This document shows, piece by piece, positions 15,338-23,597 of a DNA stretch of 64,000 bases (within the stretch, counting starts at the first letter, position 1; every line of letters starts with the position of its first letter). The notes under the pieces are model-generated. The model made no database searches and was not told where the DNA came from. It saw only the letters and a program-made list of their open reading frames with translations. The DNA lies in contig NZ_FOYL01000010.1 of the NCBI RefSeq assembly GCF_900115955.1, forward strand, positions 186,001 through 250,000. The letters are read 5' to 3'. This DNA comes from Lentzea waywayandensis (GTDB taxonomy: Bacteria > Actinomycetota > Actinomycetes > Mycobacteriales > Pseudonocardiaceae). The translations under genes were made by a program, and so were the position numbers.

Positions 15338-16498
15338 ATGAGCGCAGTAGACCTCGCCCGCCTCCAGTTCGCGTTGACGACCTCGTTCCACTTCCTGTTC
15401 GTGCTGCTCACACTGGGTCTGGTCACCCTGCTGGTGATCATGCAGACGAGGTTCACGATCACCGGCGCGCCCGTGCACGAGCGGATGACGCGGTTCTGGG
15501 GCCGGATCTACGTGATCAACTACGCGCTGGGGATCGTCACCGGCATCGTGATGGAGTTCCAGTTCGGGCTGAACTGGTCGGGCCTCGCGACCTACGCCGG
15601 CGACGTGTTCGGCGCGCCGCTCGCGATGGAGACGCTGATCGCGTTCTTCCTGGAGTCGACGTTCCTCGGGCTGTGGATCTTCGGCTGGGGCAGGCTCAAT
15701 CGCTGGGTGCACCTGTCGTTGCTGTACCTGACGGCGCTGACCGCGTTCGCGTCGGCGTTCTGGATCATGGCGGCGAACGGGTTCCTCCAGCACCCCGTCG
15801 GCTACCGGGTCGACGGGAACGTGCTGCGGCTGGACGACTTCAGCGCGCTGCTCTCGAACCCCACGTTCACCTCGGCGTTGATGCACGTGATCTTCGCGTC
15901 CATCACGGTCGGCGGCGTGTTCATGACCGGGATCTCGGCCTACCACTTCATCAAGAGGACGCCCGAGGTCGACTTCTTCCGGCGGTCGCTGCGGCTGGGC
16001 GTGGTCACGACCGCACTGGCCACGCCGTCGCTGATCGGGGCCGGGTTCGCGCAGTTCCCGGTCATCGCGCAGTACCAGCCGCACAAGACCGAGGCGGCGC
16101 CGTGGATCGGCGCACCGCTCGGGTTCATGATCATCATCGGGATGACGCTGACGATGGTCAGCTGGCTCACGTTGCCGTTGCTGATCAAAGACGCCGTGAT
16201 CCGGATGCGCTTTCCGTTGTACCTCATGGTGATCGGCATTCCGCTGCCGTTCGTGGCGGCCATCTTCGGGTGGCTGTTCCGCGAGATCGGACGGCAGCCG
16301 TGGCTGATCTACGGGCTGCTGCGGACCGAGGACGCGGTGTCGCATGTGGACGCTTCACAGATCCTGTTGTCGCTCATCGTCTTCACGTCCCTGTTCGTCG
16401 TGCTGGCCGTCACCGACTGGGCGTTGATCGCACGTGCGGTCCGCCGGGGTCCGGACGTGACGCCCGCTCCCGTCTCGCCGCTGGTGGTGACCCTCTGA
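15338..16498 (+). CDS. cydA: Cytochrome bd oxidase subunit I, compact form lacking the Q-loop
   Basis: 386 aa against about 485 in M. tuberculosis and 522 in E. coli. Kept features: the heme b595 ligand His18 (TTSFHFLFV), VMEFQFGLNW and AFFLESTFLGLWIFGW, a membrane histidine at SALMHVIFAS, and the quinol-oxidase motif FREIGRQPW. The periplasmic Q-loop is essentially absent: YQPHKTEAAPWIG runs straight into the next TM helix (GFMIIIGM), where other CydA proteins carry 70 or more extra residues. The reading frame is intact with normal codon use. It should still carry hemes b558, b595 and d, with an altered quinol site. It overlaps cydB (TGATG). Confidence 0.9.
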   Translation: MSAVDLARLQFALTTSFHFLFVLLTLGLVTLLVIMQTRFTITGAPVHERMTRFWGRIYVINYALGIVTGIVMEFQFGLNWSGLATYAGDVFGAPLAMETLIAFFLESTFLGLWIFGWGRLNRWVHLSLLYLTALTAFASAFWIMAANGFLQHPVGYRVDGNVLRLDDFSALLSNPTFTSALMHVIFASITVGGVFMTGISAYHFIKRTPEVDFFRRSLRLGVVTTALATPSLIGAGFAQFPVIAQYQPHKTEAAPWIGAPLGFMIIIGMTLTMVSWLTLPLLIKDAVIRMRFPLYLMVIGIPLPFVAAIFGWLFREIGRQPWLIYGLLRTEDAVSHVDASQILLSLIVFTSLFVVLAVTDWALIARAVRRGPDVTPAPVSPLVVTL

Positions 16499-17121
16499 TG
16501 GAAACGCTCTGGCTCGTCGTGCTCGGCACGCTGACCGTCGGCTACTTCGCGTTGGCCGGTTTCGACTACGGCACAGGTCTTCTGCTGCCGTTCCGCAGGC
16601 GTGAGATCGCTCTGCAACGCATGAACCCGTTCTTCCTCGGCAACGAGGTGTGGCTGGTCGCCGCGATCGGGGTGCTGTTCGCAGCGTTCCCTCGGCTCGA
16701 AGGCGAACTGCTCTCCGGCGCGCACAGCACGTTCACGCTGGTCCTGGCCGGGCTGGTGCTGTTCATGGCGGCCGTGCAGCTGCGGTTGTGGTGGTGGCTG
16801 GTGTTCATGGGCGCGCTGATGGTGTCCGTGGGCTGGGGACTGTTCCTGGCGCATCTGCTGCACGCGCCGTGGCCCGTCGCGTTCGTCATGCCGGTGTTGT
16901 TCGCGGTGCACGGCTGGGTGTTCCAGGCCCGGCGCTGGAAGGTGTTCCCGGTCACCGCGCTGCTGTGCGCGCTGCCGATCCCGCTCGCGTTCAGCTCGAT
17001 CGACGTCACCGGACTCATGGCGCACAACGACACGCTCGGCCTGCTCGCGTGGGTCGCGATCCCGATCATCCCGCTGGTGGTGTTGGTGCAATGGTCGATC
17101 GTCGCCATCTCCTCGCGCTGA
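16498..17121 (+). CDS. cydB: Cytochrome bd oxidase subunit II, compact form
   Basis: 207 aa against 335-380 in the family. The N-terminal signature GYFALAGFDYGTGLLLPF is kept. The second motif reads NPFFLGNEVWLVAAIG: the usual WDGN aspartate (Asp58 in E. coli CydB) is replaced by leucine. About seven TM helices remain; the C-terminal ones (MAHNDTLGLLAWVAIPIIPL) still align in character to the normal end, so the shortening is internal. The frame is intact and the ATG overlaps the cydA stop. Its 3' end overlaps cydD by 31 bp. Confidence 0.85.
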   Translation: METLWLVVLGTLTVGYFALAGFDYGTGLLLPFRRREIALQRMNPFFLGNEVWLVAAIGVLFAAFPRLEGELLSGAHSTFTLVLAGLVLFMAAVQLRLWWWLVFMGALMVSVGWGLFLAHLLHAPWPVAFVMPVLFAVHGWVFQARRWKVFPVTALLCALPIPLAFSSIDVTGLMAHNDTLGLLAWVAIPIIPLVVLVQWSIVAISSR

Positions 17122-18440
17122 TCCCGATCCCGTTCCTGGTGCTGGCCCAGGCGGAACTCCTGGCGTCGGTGCTGAGCGGCGGAACGGGACTTCTCCTGCT
17201 GTGCTTGGTCATCGGGCTGCGGGTGCTGGTGTGGTGGGGGCACCGCGAGTGGGCTCATAGGGCCGCCGAACGGACTCGCGCACGTCTGCGGGAGGCGTTC
17301 CTGCGGTCGCCCGGCACCAAGGCCGGCGAGGTCGCCACGCTGGTCACGCGCGGCGTGCACGACGTGACGCCGTACGTCGTCGGGTATCTGCCACAACAGA
17401 TCCTGGCCGTGGCCGTGCCGCTCGCGGTGGTGATCAGACTGGCGTTCGCCGACCTCACCGCGGCCCTGACGATCCTCGCGACGCTGCCGTTGATCCCGAT
17501 CTTCGGTGCGCTGGTCGGCGCCCACACCCGTGAACGAACGGCCCGCCAATGGGACGCGCTGGCCACTCTCGGCGGCCACTTCCTCGACGTGGTCAAGGGA
17601 ATCGGCACGCTGCGGGCGTTCGGGCGGGCCGAGGCGCAGTCCACGACGGTCCGCAGACTGGCCGCGCAGCACATGACCGAGACGATGTCGGCGCTCCGCG
17701 TCGCGTTCCTGTCGGCGTTCGTGCTGGAACTGGTCGCCACGATGTCGGTGGCGATGGTCGCCGTGCCGGTCGGCCTGAGGCTGCTGGACGGCGGCGTGCC
17801 GCTGTACACCGCGCTCCTCGTGCTCTTCCTTGCCCCGGAGGCGTTTCTGCCGCTCAGAGCCGCAGGCGCGCAGTACCACGCCAGTGCTCAGGGCCGGGAG
17901 GTGCTCGCCAAGGTGCCGGCCCGGACCGAGACCACGGGCCAGGCGCCGCCGGATCTCGCCCAGGCCGAGATCGTGTTCGAGAACGTGAGCGTCCGCAGCC
18001 TCAGGAACTTCTCGCTGCGCGTCCAGCCCGGCGAACGGATCGCGCTGGTCGGCCCGAGCGGTGCGGGCAAGAGCACGATTCTGGGGCTGTTGCTGGGTTT
18101 CGTGCGGCCCGACGATGGCAGGGTGCTCGTCGGCGGCGTTGATCTGCAGGAGATCGACCACAGGAAGTGGCTGGAAGCCCTGTCATGGGTGCCGCAACGG
18201 CCCACGCTCGTCCCGGCGAACCTCTCGTCCGGTGAGCAGCAGCGGGTAGCACTGGCCAACGCTCTGGACCGGCGCCAGGCCGCGTTGTTCCTGCTGGACG
18301 AACCGACCGCGCACCTCGACGCGGAGACGGAAGCACTGGTGCTCAAGGCAACGCGCGACTTCACGCAAGGCAGGACGGCGGTGATCGTGGCGCACCGCCC
18401 GACACTGCTCAACGAGGTCGACAGGGTGGTAACGGTGTGA
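17091..18440 (+). CDS. cydD: ABC exporter subunit CydD, NBD with internal deletion
   Basis: 449 aa. The N-terminal TM domain is followed by a nucleotide-binding domain with Walker A GPSGAGKST (~residue 320), Q-loop WVPQRP (~366), signature SSGEQQR (~379), Walker B LFLLDEP and H-loop VIVAHRP. Only about 13 residues separate Q-loop and signature, where roughly 60 are usual, so most of the helical subdomain is missing. CydDC exports cysteine/glutathione or heme-related compounds needed for bd oxidase assembly. ATG 17091 lies within the cydB end. Confidence 0.85.
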   Translation: MVDRRHLLALIPIPFLVLAQAELLASVLSGGTGLLLLCLVIGLRVLVWWGHREWAHRAAERTRARLREAFLRSPGTKAGEVATLVTRGVHDVTPYVVGYLPQQILAVAVPLAVVIRLAFADLTAALTILATLPLIPIFGALVGAHTRERTARQWDALATLGGHFLDVVKGIGTLRAFGRAEAQSTTVRRLAAQHMTETMSALRVAFLSAFVLELVATMSVAMVAVPVGLRLLDGGVPLYTALLVLFLAPEAFLPLRAAGAQYHASAQGREVLAKVPARTETTGQAPPDLAQAEIVFENVSVRSLRNFSLRVQPGERIALVGPSGAGKSTILGLLLGFVRPDDGRVLVGGVDLQEIDHRKWLEALSWVPQRPTLVPANLSSGEQQRVALANALDRRQAALFLLDEPTAHLDAETEALVLKATRDFTQGRTAVIVAHRPTLLNEVDRVVTV

Positions 18441-19738
18441 AGCTCGCAATCCTCGTCGGAACGCTCGCCGAACTGGCCGGCGTCGGCCTCACCGCCACGG
18501 CGACCTGGCTGATCATGCGGGCCGCCGAGCACCCGCCGATGCAGGCGCTGACCGTGGCGATCGTCGCGGTCCGCACCCTCGCGCTGGCCAAGGGCGCCCT
18601 GCGCTACCTCGAACGCCTGGCCAGCCACAAGACCGTGCTCAGCGAGGCCGTCGAGCTGCGCGGGCGGGTCTACGACGACCTCGCGCACCGCCGGCACATC
18701 CCGTCCGGCACGGCGCTGACCCGCATCGTCACGAACGTCGACCAGCGGCTCGACGCCAAGCTCCGCACCACCCTGCCGTGGATCACCGCGGCCCTGGTCG
18801 GCGCCGTCGTCACGGTCGCGTCGGGCTTCTCGCTGCCGCTGATCGCCGGCCTGCTGATCAACCTGGCCCTGCTCCCGTGGCTCGCGATCCGCACCCCGCA
18901 GGACCTCACGCCGTTGCGCGCCAAGCTGACCGAACAAACCACCGAACTGGTCCACAGCAAAGAAGAACTGATCGCCTACGGCCTGTTCGACGAGAGACTT
19001 CACGCCGCCACCAGGACCGCGAAAGAGCTGTCCCGCAAGGAACGCACGCGAGATCTGACCCCGCTGGCGATCGCCGTCCAGTTCGGCGCGGCCCTGCTCA
19101 TGCTCGCCCAGCACGAACCGGCCTGGCTGATCATGGCCGCCATCGCCACGTTCGAGATCACCGTCCCGCTCGCGGCACTGACCAGGCCCAGCCAGGAACC
19201 CACCGACGAGCCCGAACCGGCCTGCTCGACAGAAACCCCTGACCTGCAAGGAAGAACCGCGATCGTCGGCCCGAGCGGCGCGGGCAAGACCACGTTGCTC
19301 AACGCCCTCGCCCACCGTCTCGAACCGAGCAAAGGCGCACTGGCCGACGCGCACGTCTTCCACACCACGGTCCGCACCAACGTCCTGCTGGCCAAACCCG
19401 ATGCCACCCAGGAGGAACTGGACAGGGCGGCCGAGATCACCGAACTGGACCTCGACTGGGACCAGGTCGTCGGCGAACGCGGCGAGGAGATCTCCGGCGG
19501 CCAGCGCCAGCGCCTGATCCTCACCAGATCGGTGCTGGCGAACCCCGAGGTCCTGCTCCTGGACGAGCCGACGGAAGGCCTCGACCCGGAGCAGGCGGAC
19601 CGCGTGCTGAGCAAGGTCCTCGACCACTGCCAGGGCACCGCCCTGGTCGTCACCCACCGGACCGAGCAGCTAGCCCTTTTCGATCACGTGCGTCATCGGG
19701 GGCCGATCAGCCACGAGCACGTCGGTCGAGTCGGGTAG
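18437..19738 (+). CDS. cydC: ABC exporter subunit CydC, NBD lacking the Q-loop segment
   Basis: 433 aa. The TM domain is shorter than usual (Walker A GPSGAGKTT begins near residue 278). Between Walker A and the conserved HVFHTTVRTNVLLAKPDAT only ~25 residues remain instead of ~55-60, and the Q-loop glutamine before DAHVF is absent. Signature ISGGQRQR, Walker B LLLDEP and VVTHR are intact. The deletion is complementary to that in CydD, which lacks the helical segment. The last 69 bp are antisense to gpgS. GTG 18437 overlaps the cydD stop. Confidence 0.83.
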   Translation: MKLAILVGTLAELAGVGLTATATWLIMRAAEHPPMQALTVAIVAVRTLALAKGALRYLERLASHKTVLSEAVELRGRVYDDLAHRRHIPSGTALTRIVTNVDQRLDAKLRTTLPWITAALVGAVVTVASGFSLPLIAGLLINLALLPWLAIRTPQDLTPLRAKLTEQTTELVHSKEELIAYGLFDERLHAATRTAKELSRKERTRDLTPLAIAVQFGAALLMLAQHEPAWLIMAAIATFEITVPLAALTRPSQEPTDEPEPACSTETPDLQGRTAIVGPSGAGKTTLLNALAHRLEPSKGALADAHVFHTTVRTNVLLAKPDATQEELDRAAEITELDLDWDQVVGERGEEISGGQRQRLILTRSVLANPEVLLLDEPTEGLDPEQADRVLSKVLDHCQGTALVVTHRTEQLALFDHVRHRGPISHEHVGRVG

Positions 19739-20581
19739 CCACTCGCCACCGACCTGCACGAACTGCGTCAACGGCCCGGACTCCGCGGACACTCCGCACC
19801 GGGCCAGCGCCGTCCCCATGATCTGCGACGACATCGCGCCGAGCTGCAGCAATGACCGGTTCCGGTGCTTGCGCACACCGAGATTCACCTGCGCCAGCGC
19901 GGAAAGCCCGTGCACCCGGTGCACGTCGAGCAGCAACCCGATCTCCACGCCGTACCCGGCCGCGAAGGGAACGGACTCCAAAAAGGACCGGGTGGCCGCG
20001 TACTCGCCGCCGAGCGGTTGCACCACACCGGAGAGCTCCGGCCGCAACGTGTTCAGCAACGGCCGCGCCACCAGCTCGGTGACCCGCCCGCCCCCGCTGC
20101 TCTCCAGCCGCAACGGCCGCCGGTAGAACCCCTTCACCAGGTGCACGCCGGAGTCCAGCAGCAACGGCCCGAGCAACGCCGTGACGAACGCGGTCTCGGG
20201 ATCCACCAGGTCGGAGTCCAGGAAGACGATCAGGTCCCCGGTGGTCGCGGCCAGCGACCGCCACAGCACCTCACCCTTGCCGGGCAACGGCTCAAGCCAC
20301 GGCACGACGTCCTCGCGCAGCACCACCCGTGCCCCGGCGGCGGAAGCGACCTCCACGGTTCGGTCGGTCGACCCGGAGTCCATCACCACAAGCTCGTCGA
20401 CCAGGGTCCCGAGCAACGGCTTGACCACGGAGACCACGTCCCCGACGGTCTCCTCCTCGTTCAGCGCGGGCAGCACCACCGACACGGTCCGGCCGCGCTT
20501 CAAGGCGACCAGTTCGTCCGGTGTCCAGGTGGGCTGCTGCCAGGTGTGCGAGGCGAACCAGGCTTCGACGGAGGGCAGCAT
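19670..20581 (-). CDS. gpgS: Glucosyl-3-phosphoglycerate synthase
   Basis: A 303-aa GT81-family enzyme (Rv1208-like). It transfers glucose from an NDP-glucose to 3-phosphoglycerate, the first step of methylglucose lipopolysaccharide synthesis. Motifs are VLPALNEEETVGDVV, the loop PGKGEVLWRS, the metal-binding FLDSDLVDP, and KGFYRRP with the acceptor region GGRVTELVARPLLN. It is coupled to the folP2-like gene upstream (TGATG overlap), as gpgS and folP2 are neighbours in mycobacteria. Its 3' end overlaps cydC. Confidence 0.93.
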   Translation of the reverse strand: MLPSVEAWFASHTWQQPTWTPDELVALKRGRTVSVVLPALNEEETVGDVVSVVKPLLGTLVDELVVMDSGSTDRTVEVASAAGARVVLREDVVPWLEPLPGKGEVLWRSLAATTGDLIVFLDSDLVDPETAFVTALLGPLLLDSGVHLVKGFYRRPLRLESSGGGRVTELVARPLLNTLRPELSGVVQPLGGEYAATRSFLESVPFAAGYGVEIGLLLDVHRVHGLSALAQVNLGVRKHRNRSLLQLGAMSSQIMGTALARCGVSAESGPLTQFVQVGGEWLPDSTDVLVADRPPMTHVIEKG

Positions 20582-20919
20582 CAGGCGAGCGCCCGCATCG
20601 CCCGGACCGGCGGACGGGTGCCCGTCACGCTCGCGACCATCTCCACGACCTTCCTCGCCTGCCGTACGTCGGAAGCACGAACCGCGCGTGCTCCGGACAT
20701 CGCAGCCACTGTGGCAGCCGCGAGCGTGAAGTCCTCGTCCCCCGCTGGGATCGTCACCACATCCAACGTTTCGGGCAGTGACGGCAGCTCCAGATCGCCG
20801 TCGAACTCGACGACGTCGGCGCCGTCGCTGACGGCCTGCGCCAGGGCGTCCGCGCTGGTCAGATGCGCAACGACCAGCACACGGTCTTTCGGCAGCTCAG
20901 TGACGCGGAATCGGTTCAC
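20581..20919 (-). CDS. Miniature FolP2 (dihydropteroate synthase-like) relic
   Basis: 112 aa. The C-terminal ~45 residues (LAAATVAAMSGARAVRASDV, then RKVVEMVASVTGTRPPVRAM) closely resemble the end of mycobacterial FolP2 (Rv1207). The start (PKDRVLVVAHLTSADAL, QAVSDGADVVEFDGD) resembles its N-terminal strand region. The middle ~170 residues, with the pterin- and phosphate-binding loops, are missing. It cannot make dihydropteroate. The frame is open and coupled to gpgS, so it is probably a kept small protein rather than a dead gene. GTG 20919 with TACGCT (rc of 20927-20932) 7 nt upstream. Confidence 0.7.
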   Translation of the reverse strand: MNRFRVTELPKDRVLVVAHLTSADALAQAVSDGADVVEFDGDLELPSLPETLDVVTIPAGDEDFTLAAATVAAMSGARAVRASDVRQARKVVEMVASVTGTRPPVRAMRALA

Positions 20920-20958
20920 ACCACCCAGCGTAGACAGTGAGCTGGCTCACAGCTCCTT

Positions 20959-20996
20959 GCTACTCATGAGTAGCCACCTGGTTTACTCCGCAGTAA
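20959..20996 (+). promoter_or_regulatory. Paired TACT-N4-AGTA operators upstream of the S15-like hydrolase
   Basis: The 16-bp perfect palindrome GCTACTCATGAGTAGC (20959-20974) is followed by TTACTCCGCAGTAA (20983-20996). Both share TACT-N4-AGTA, with centres 23 bp apart (about two helical turns). This arrangement is typical of a TetR-family dimer pair. The sites lie upstream of the secreted hydrolase gene at 21038, which has the Shine-Dalgarno AAGGAGG (21024-21030). No tetR gene is adjacent, so the regulator acts from elsewhere. Confidence 0.6.
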
Positions 20997-21037
20997 CAAA
21001 CCCTGTGTGATCTACGTCATGGTCAAGGAGGACCAGA

Positions 21038-22534
21038 GTGCGACGATCACTTGTTTTAGTCCTGGTACTCCTCTCAACCCTGCTCGGTGCTCCCGTCGCC
21101 GCCACGGCGGCCCCTGGACACCAGATCTCGTACCGGTCGATCCCCGGCGTCGGCGGCACCGTGCTGAAGGCCCTCGTCGTCGAACCGACCGGACAGGGCA
21201 ACGGCCCTTTCCCGTTGCTCGTCATGCCGTCCAGCTGGGCGGTCCCCAACATCGAGTACGTCGGCGCGGCGGCCAAGCTCGCCAAGCAGTCCGGGTACGT
21301 CGTGGTGAGCTACACCAGCCGCGGCTTCTGGGACTCGGCCGGCACGATCGACGTCGCCGGCCCTGACACCGTCGGTGACGTCAGCAAGGTCATCGACTGG
21401 GCCATCGCCAACGCGCACGCCGACGGCACCAAGGTCGGCGCGGCCGGGATCTCCTACGGCGCCGGCCAGTCCCTGCTGGCCGCGGCGAACGACAAGCGCA
21501 TCAAGGCCGCGGCGGCGCTGAGCACGTGGACCGACCTAGCCCGTTCGCTCTACCCCAACAACACCGTGAACAAGCAGGCCGTCGAGGTCCTGCTGGCGGC
21601 GGGCAAGGCCACCGGACGGCCTGGCCCCGTCCTCGTCGAAGCCGAGGACGCCTACCGCGACGGCCGGTTCTGGGAGGTCGTGCCGATCTCCGCGGAACGC
21701 TCGGCCGCCTCGAAGATCGCCCAGATCAACGCCAACGGCACGGCGGTGCTGCTCGGCAACGCCTGGAACGACGGCATCTTCGCGCCGGGCCAGATCACGG
21801 ACTTCTACGGCAAGCTGACCGGCCCGAAGCGGCTCATGCTCTCGCCGGGTGACCACGCCACCGCCGAGCTGTTCGGCGCGGCGGGGCTGCCCAACGAGAT
21901 CTGGGAGTCGGTCGGCCGCTGGTTCGACCGCTACGTCAAGGGCACGGCCAACGGCATCGACGCCGAACAGCCGGTGCGGCTCAAGCCCAACAACGGCGGC
22001 GCGTGGAGGACGTTCGGCGCCTGGCCGAACGGCAACGTGGACACCGTGCAGCTCGACGGCAAGCGGATCGCCGCGGGCTGGGGCACGGTGGCCGACAGCG
22101 GCACGATCCTGCTCTCCGGTGCGCTGCAAGGGTTCCTGAACATCCCGACCGGGGTGTCGCTGCCGTTCGTCGACCGCAACGTCGCGGGCGTGTGGAGCGG
22201 GCCCTCGTATCCCCGCGGGGCGACGGTGGCCGGCACGCCGAAGCTCAGGCTCCAGGTCACCCCGAGTGCGGAGACGACGACGTTGTTCGCGTACCTGTAC
22301 GAGGTGGGACCGCTGGGCCTGGGCGCGCTGATCACGCACAAACCGGTCAAGGTGACCGGCGCGGGCCGCACGCAGACGCTCGACGTGGAGCTGGAGCCGA
22401 CGGTGTGGAACGTCGACTCGGGCAACCGGCTGGCGCTCGTGATCGACACGGTGGACCCGCGTTATCTGACGGAGTCAACTCGCGGCTCAACCGTCACCTT
22501 CGGACCGTCGAGCCTCACGGTTCCGAAGGCGTAA
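21038..22534 (+). CDS. Secreted S15/CocE-NonD family alpha/beta hydrolase
   Basis: 498 aa with a Sec signal peptide (residues 1-25, LLGAPVAATAAPG). The alpha/beta-hydrolase nucleophile elbow is GISYGAG with Ser139. A likely acid/histidine part is NDGIFAPGQ and SPGDHAT. The C-terminal ~200 residues form a jelly-roll like that of X-Pro dipeptidyl-peptidase (LRLQVTPSAETTTLFAYLY). It is probably an exported peptidase or esterase acting on acyl-proline peptides or esters; the substrate is not defined. GTG 21038 has a strong SD. Confidence 0.85.
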   Translation: MRRSLVLVLVLLSTLLGAPVAATAAPGHQISYRSIPGVGGTVLKALVVEPTGQGNGPFPLLVMPSSWAVPNIEYVGAAAKLAKQSGYVVVSYTSRGFWDSAGTIDVAGPDTVGDVSKVIDWAIANAHADGTKVGAAGISYGAGQSLLAAANDKRIKAAAALSTWTDLARSLYPNNTVNKQAVEVLLAAGKATGRPGPVLVEAEDAYRDGRFWEVVPISAERSAASKIAQINANGTAVLLGNAWNDGIFAPGQITDFYGKLTGPKRLMLSPGDHATAELFGAAGLPNEIWESVGRWFDRYVKGTANGIDAEQPVRLKPNNGGAWRTFGAWPNGNVDTVQLDGKRIAAGWGTVADSGTILLSGALQGFLNIPTGVSLPFVDRNVAGVWSGPSYPRGATVAGTPKLRLQVTPSAETTTLFAYLYEVGPLGLGALITHKPVKVTGAGRTQTLDVELEPTVWNVDSGNRLALVIDTVDPRYLTESTRGSTVTFGPSSLTVPKA

Positions 22535-22544
22535 GAATGTCCGG

Positions 22545-23597
22545 GTGGACCTCACCCGGCAGCAGGTGCTCCTCCACCGGATCCATCAGCACGAACTGGA
22601 CCGGCGGATCTCTGACGCGGCCGAGCTGGCGGTGCTGTCACTGGGCATCCAGGACAACACCTCCGGCTCGGCCCTGCTGAGTCTCGCCGCGCGCCTGAGC
22701 GCACCGTCGACCGAGGAGTTCACCCTCACCTGGTCCGTCCGCGGTGCTCCCCACCTGCACCGGGCCGGTGAGCTGAAGGCGTTCTCCCGCGCGCTGTGGC
22801 CGTGGAGCGATGCCGACGCCCGTGCCCGCGCCGCACGTCCGAAGGTGGACGACATGGTGGCGTCACTGCGGCACATCGCCACCGCGATGAGGTCGATCGT
22901 CACGAAGCCGATGACCAAGGGCGAGGTGAGCAAGGCGCTGACCCCGTTGGCGCCCAAGCAGACGATCGAACCGTGCCGGGGTTGCCAGACCGAGCACGTC
23001 AGCGACCCGATCTTCCGGCTCGGCGCACTGCCCGCGGGTCTCCGGATCATCCCGGAGGAGAAGACCGTGACGTTCGAACGCATCCACGGCTGGCCGGGCG
23101 TGCCGCGCAGGACCGCGGGATTCGACGAGCTGGTGCACCGGTACCTGACGCTGCACGGTCCCGCCGGACCGTCCGAAGTGGCCAGTTACTTCGGCACGTC
23201 GACGCGCGAGGTGAGGAAGCGGTGGCCGAAGGACGGCCTGGTCGAGGTGACCGTCGAGGGCGAGAAGGCGTGGCTGCCGGAGGACCTGGAGATCGTCGAC
23301 GCCGAACCGCCGGAGGTGCGCCTGCTGCCGCCGACCGACCCGTACCTCCAGGCCCGTGACCGCGACCTGCTGCTGCCGGACAAGGCCGCGCAGAAGGACA
23401 TCTTCCGCATCCTGGGCCGGCGCGGCGCCGTGCTGGTGGACGGCGAGATCGCGGGCTCCTGGCAGGGCAGGGTGGTGTCCGGCAAGCGGTTCGAGGTGAC
23501 GGCGACGCCGTACCGCCCGCTGCCGGATCTCCTGCCGGAGACCCAGATCCTGGCTCAGGCCAAGGGACTAGACGACGCAGGCGTCAAGAGCGACTGA
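22545..23597 (+). CDS. Winged-helix DNA-binding protein, AlkZ/YcaQ-like (HTH_42)
   Basis: 350 aa from GTG 22545, which follows the AT-rich TAAGAAT by 6 nt. The order of helical and winged-helix modules (LVHRYLTLHGPAGPSEVASY, STREVRKRW) and the beta-rich C-terminal part with PYLQARDRDLLLPD match the family that includes the interstrand-crosslink glycosylases AlkZ and YcaQ. The region where those have catalytic QxQ or QxD reads GIQDNTSGSA, so activity is uncertain. Many actinomycete members are annotated only as DNA-binding. The 3' end overlaps a LOG gene by 30 bp. Confidence 0.8.
   Translation: MDLTRQQVLLHRIHQHELDRRISDAAELAVLSLGIQDNTSGSALLSLAARLSAPSTEEFTLTWSVRGAPHLHRAGELKAFSRALWPWSDADARARAARPKVDDMVASLRHIATAMRSIVTKPMTKGEVSKALTPLAPKQTIEPCRGCQTEHVSDPIFRLGALPAGLRIIPEEKTVTFERIHGWPGVPRRTAGFDELVHRYLTLHGPAGPSEVASYFGTSTREVRKRWPKDGLVEVTVEGEKAWLPEDLEIVDAEPPEVRLLPPTDPYLQARDRDLLLPDKAAQKDIFRILGRRGAVLVDGEIAGSWQGRVVSGKRFEVTATPYRPLPDLLPETQILAQAKGLDDAGVKSD

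Noticed and set aside
16566..19657. Large minus-strand frames (531 and 589 codons) antisense to the cyd operon
   Set aside because: Gln/Arg/His-rich shadow translations; CydB, CydD and CydC motifs on the plus strand are clear.
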